Position numbers and translations under genes: made by a program. This document shows positions 27,671 to 28,233 of a DNA stretch of 28,233 bases, one piece after another (the stretch's first letter is position 1; every line of letters starts with the position of its first letter). Under the pieces are notes generated by a model. The model did not search any database. It was not told where the DNA came from and saw nothing but the letters and a program-made list of their open reading frames with translations. The stretch covers positions 1 through 28,233 of the forward strand of contig DATBDM010000042.1 of the NCBI GenBank assembly GCA_036269915.1. Reading direction: 5' to 3'. Source of the stretch: DATBDM01 sp036269915 (GTDB lineage Bacteria > Actinomycetota > Thermoleophilia > Solirubrobacterales > Solirubrobacteraceae).

Positions 27671-28025
27671 CGCCGACCCCCGCGTCGAGGCGGCGCTCGA
27701 GGCGGTCGAGCCGCTCGCGCAGCTCGCGGTTCTCGCGCTCGAGCTGCTTGCGGTCTCCGTCGTCGTCACCCGACCCCCCGGACGACAGCGACGGGTCGCT
27801 CTCCCACCAGTCGATCCCCATCTCGCGGGCCTTGTCGACCGAGGCGATGAGCAGGCGCAGCTTGATCGTGAGCAGCTCGATGTCGAGCAGGTTGATCTGG
27901 ATGTCCCCGGCGATCACGATGCCCTTGTCGAGCACCCGCTCGAGGATGTCCGCCAGGTTGACGTCGTTCGATGGGCGCCCGGGCAGCGGGGTCGTGCTGC
28001 GGGCGGGTAGACGACTTCCCTCCAT
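27660..28025 (-). CDS. gvpJ: Gas vesicle protein GvpJ-like (GvpA family with coiled-coil tail)
   Basis: 121 aa from ATG 28025, preceded by GAGGAGGAG. The GvpA-fold core is NLADILERVLDKGIVIAGDI, QINLLDIELLTIKLRLLIAS, then VDKAREMGIDWWESDP; IELLTIK and ASVDKA are typical, and the WWExDP extension is characteristic of J-type paralogues. An acidic linker (SGGSGDDDGD) leads to a C-terminal coiled coil (RKQLERENRELRERLDRLER). The coiled coil would allow dimerisation or docking of vesicles. Confidence 0.9.
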   Translation of the reverse strand: MEGSRLPARSTTPLPGRPSNDVNLADILERVLDKGIVIAGDIQINLLDIELLTIKLRLLIASVDKAREMGIDWWESDPSLSSGGSGDDDGDRKQLERENRELRERLDRLERRLDAGVGDER

Positions 28026-28027
28026 GC

Positions 28028-28233
28028 TCACTCCTCCTCGCTCGGCTGGCCGCGCTGATAGCGCCTCACCCGCTTGTAGCCGCGAAGCGTGCCCTGTTCG
28101 TCCAGCTGCACCGCGTAGGAGCCGAGCACGTCGGTGGTGTTCGGGACGCGCGAGAGCTCGAGCACGTCCACGGTGATCGTCCACTGCTCGCTGTCCCCGT
28201 CCCACTGCAGGGCCGTGACCGCCTCGGGGTCGT
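28028..28233 (-). CDS. gvpO: Gas vesicle protein GvpO (N-terminus outside window)
   Basis: The last ~67 residues are present: DPEAVTALQWDGDSEQWTIT, VDVLELSRVPNTTDVLGSYA, VQLDEQGTLRGYKRVRRYQR, ending EEE. The E-L-x-R-x-P-x-x-x-D-V-L-x-x-Y and GYxRVxRYxR patterns identify GvpO. It ends 2 nt before the gvpJ-like ATG; its C-terminal Glu codons provide the ribosome binding site for that gene. Confidence 0.92.
   Translation of the reverse strand, partial: DPEAVTALQWDGDSEQWTITVDVLELSRVPNTTDVLGSYAVQLDEQGTLRGYKRVRRYQRGQPSEEE

Noticed and set aside
27660..28025. GvpA, the main gas vesicle shell protein
   Set aside because: It has the J-type WWExDP extension, GD in place of the DAW region and a coiled-coil tail; the 60-aa paralogue is also not typical GvpA.
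1..28233. tRNA/rRNA genes, CRISPR array, insertion sequences, integrase or phage genes, defence systems
   Set aside because: No cloverleaf-like sequence, regular direct repeats, transposase or integrase motifs, or known defence domains were seen by eye on either strand.

Overview
The window is GC-rich throughout, densely packed on both strands, rich in GTG (and some TTG) starts, and full of 1-11 nt stop/start overlaps. Together with the gene content (CGNR/ABATE regulator, group II truncated haemoglobin, KdpD-like DUF4118 sensor kinase, actinobacterial-type gas vesicle genes, secreted cysteine-repeat protein) this points to a high-GC actinobacterium. A Solirubrobacterales/Thermoleophilia-type soil organism is my best inference, not proven. 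I see no tRNA, rRNA, CRISPR array or insertion sequence, and no gap above 300 bp.

Layout. 1-3224: cut-off SDR oxidoreductase, then a convergent histidine kinase / NarL-type response regulator pair, a lone receiver-domain protein and two small coupled genes of unknown function, with long inverted repeats between them. 3299-7535: a secreted protein of unknown function converging on a GH76 alpha-1,6-mannanase plus esterase operon preceded by a LacI-type palindrome. 7602-10102: two small membrane proteins, then a CGNR zinc-finger regulator divergent from a truncated haemoglobin, with 12 bp between the starts. 10295-13276: an orphan membrane/coiled-coil protein, a zinc-type ArsR regulator and CDF exporter with a clear operator, and an ECF sigma factor with a zinc-binding anti-sigma factor. 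13273-15309 (minus): FolE, an FAD/NAD reductase and a small conserved-looking protein.

15460-23352 (plus) is the most interesting region. Eight tightly packed genes, most overlapping by 4-8 nt, encode a BchC-like dehydrogenase, a 6-pyruvoyl-tetrahydropterin synthase homologue, a family 4 glycosyltransferase, a methyltransferase, an LPG-synthase-like membrane protein, a RibD-C/DHFR-like reductase, a CDP-alcohol phosphatidyltransferase fused to an LTA-synthase-like sulfatase-fold domain, and a second methyltransferase. folE lies divergently 150 bp away. The set reads like a pathway joining a pterin- or nucleotide-derived unit, sugar transfer, methylation and phospholipid chemistry at the membrane. 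The pterin-synthase homologue has lost the canonical catalytic Cys and His and one zinc His, so its reaction is probably not the textbook one.

23598-28233: a secreted protein made of two cysteine-bounded repeats, a strong hairpin terminator, a YihY/BrkB membrane protein with a short CsbD-like gene behind it, and, converging from the right edge, a gas vesicle accessory operon (gvpO, gvpJ-like, two gvpF/L, a 60-aa gvpA/J/S-type gene, gvpK). The major shell protein GvpA and the ATPase GvpN are not in the window.
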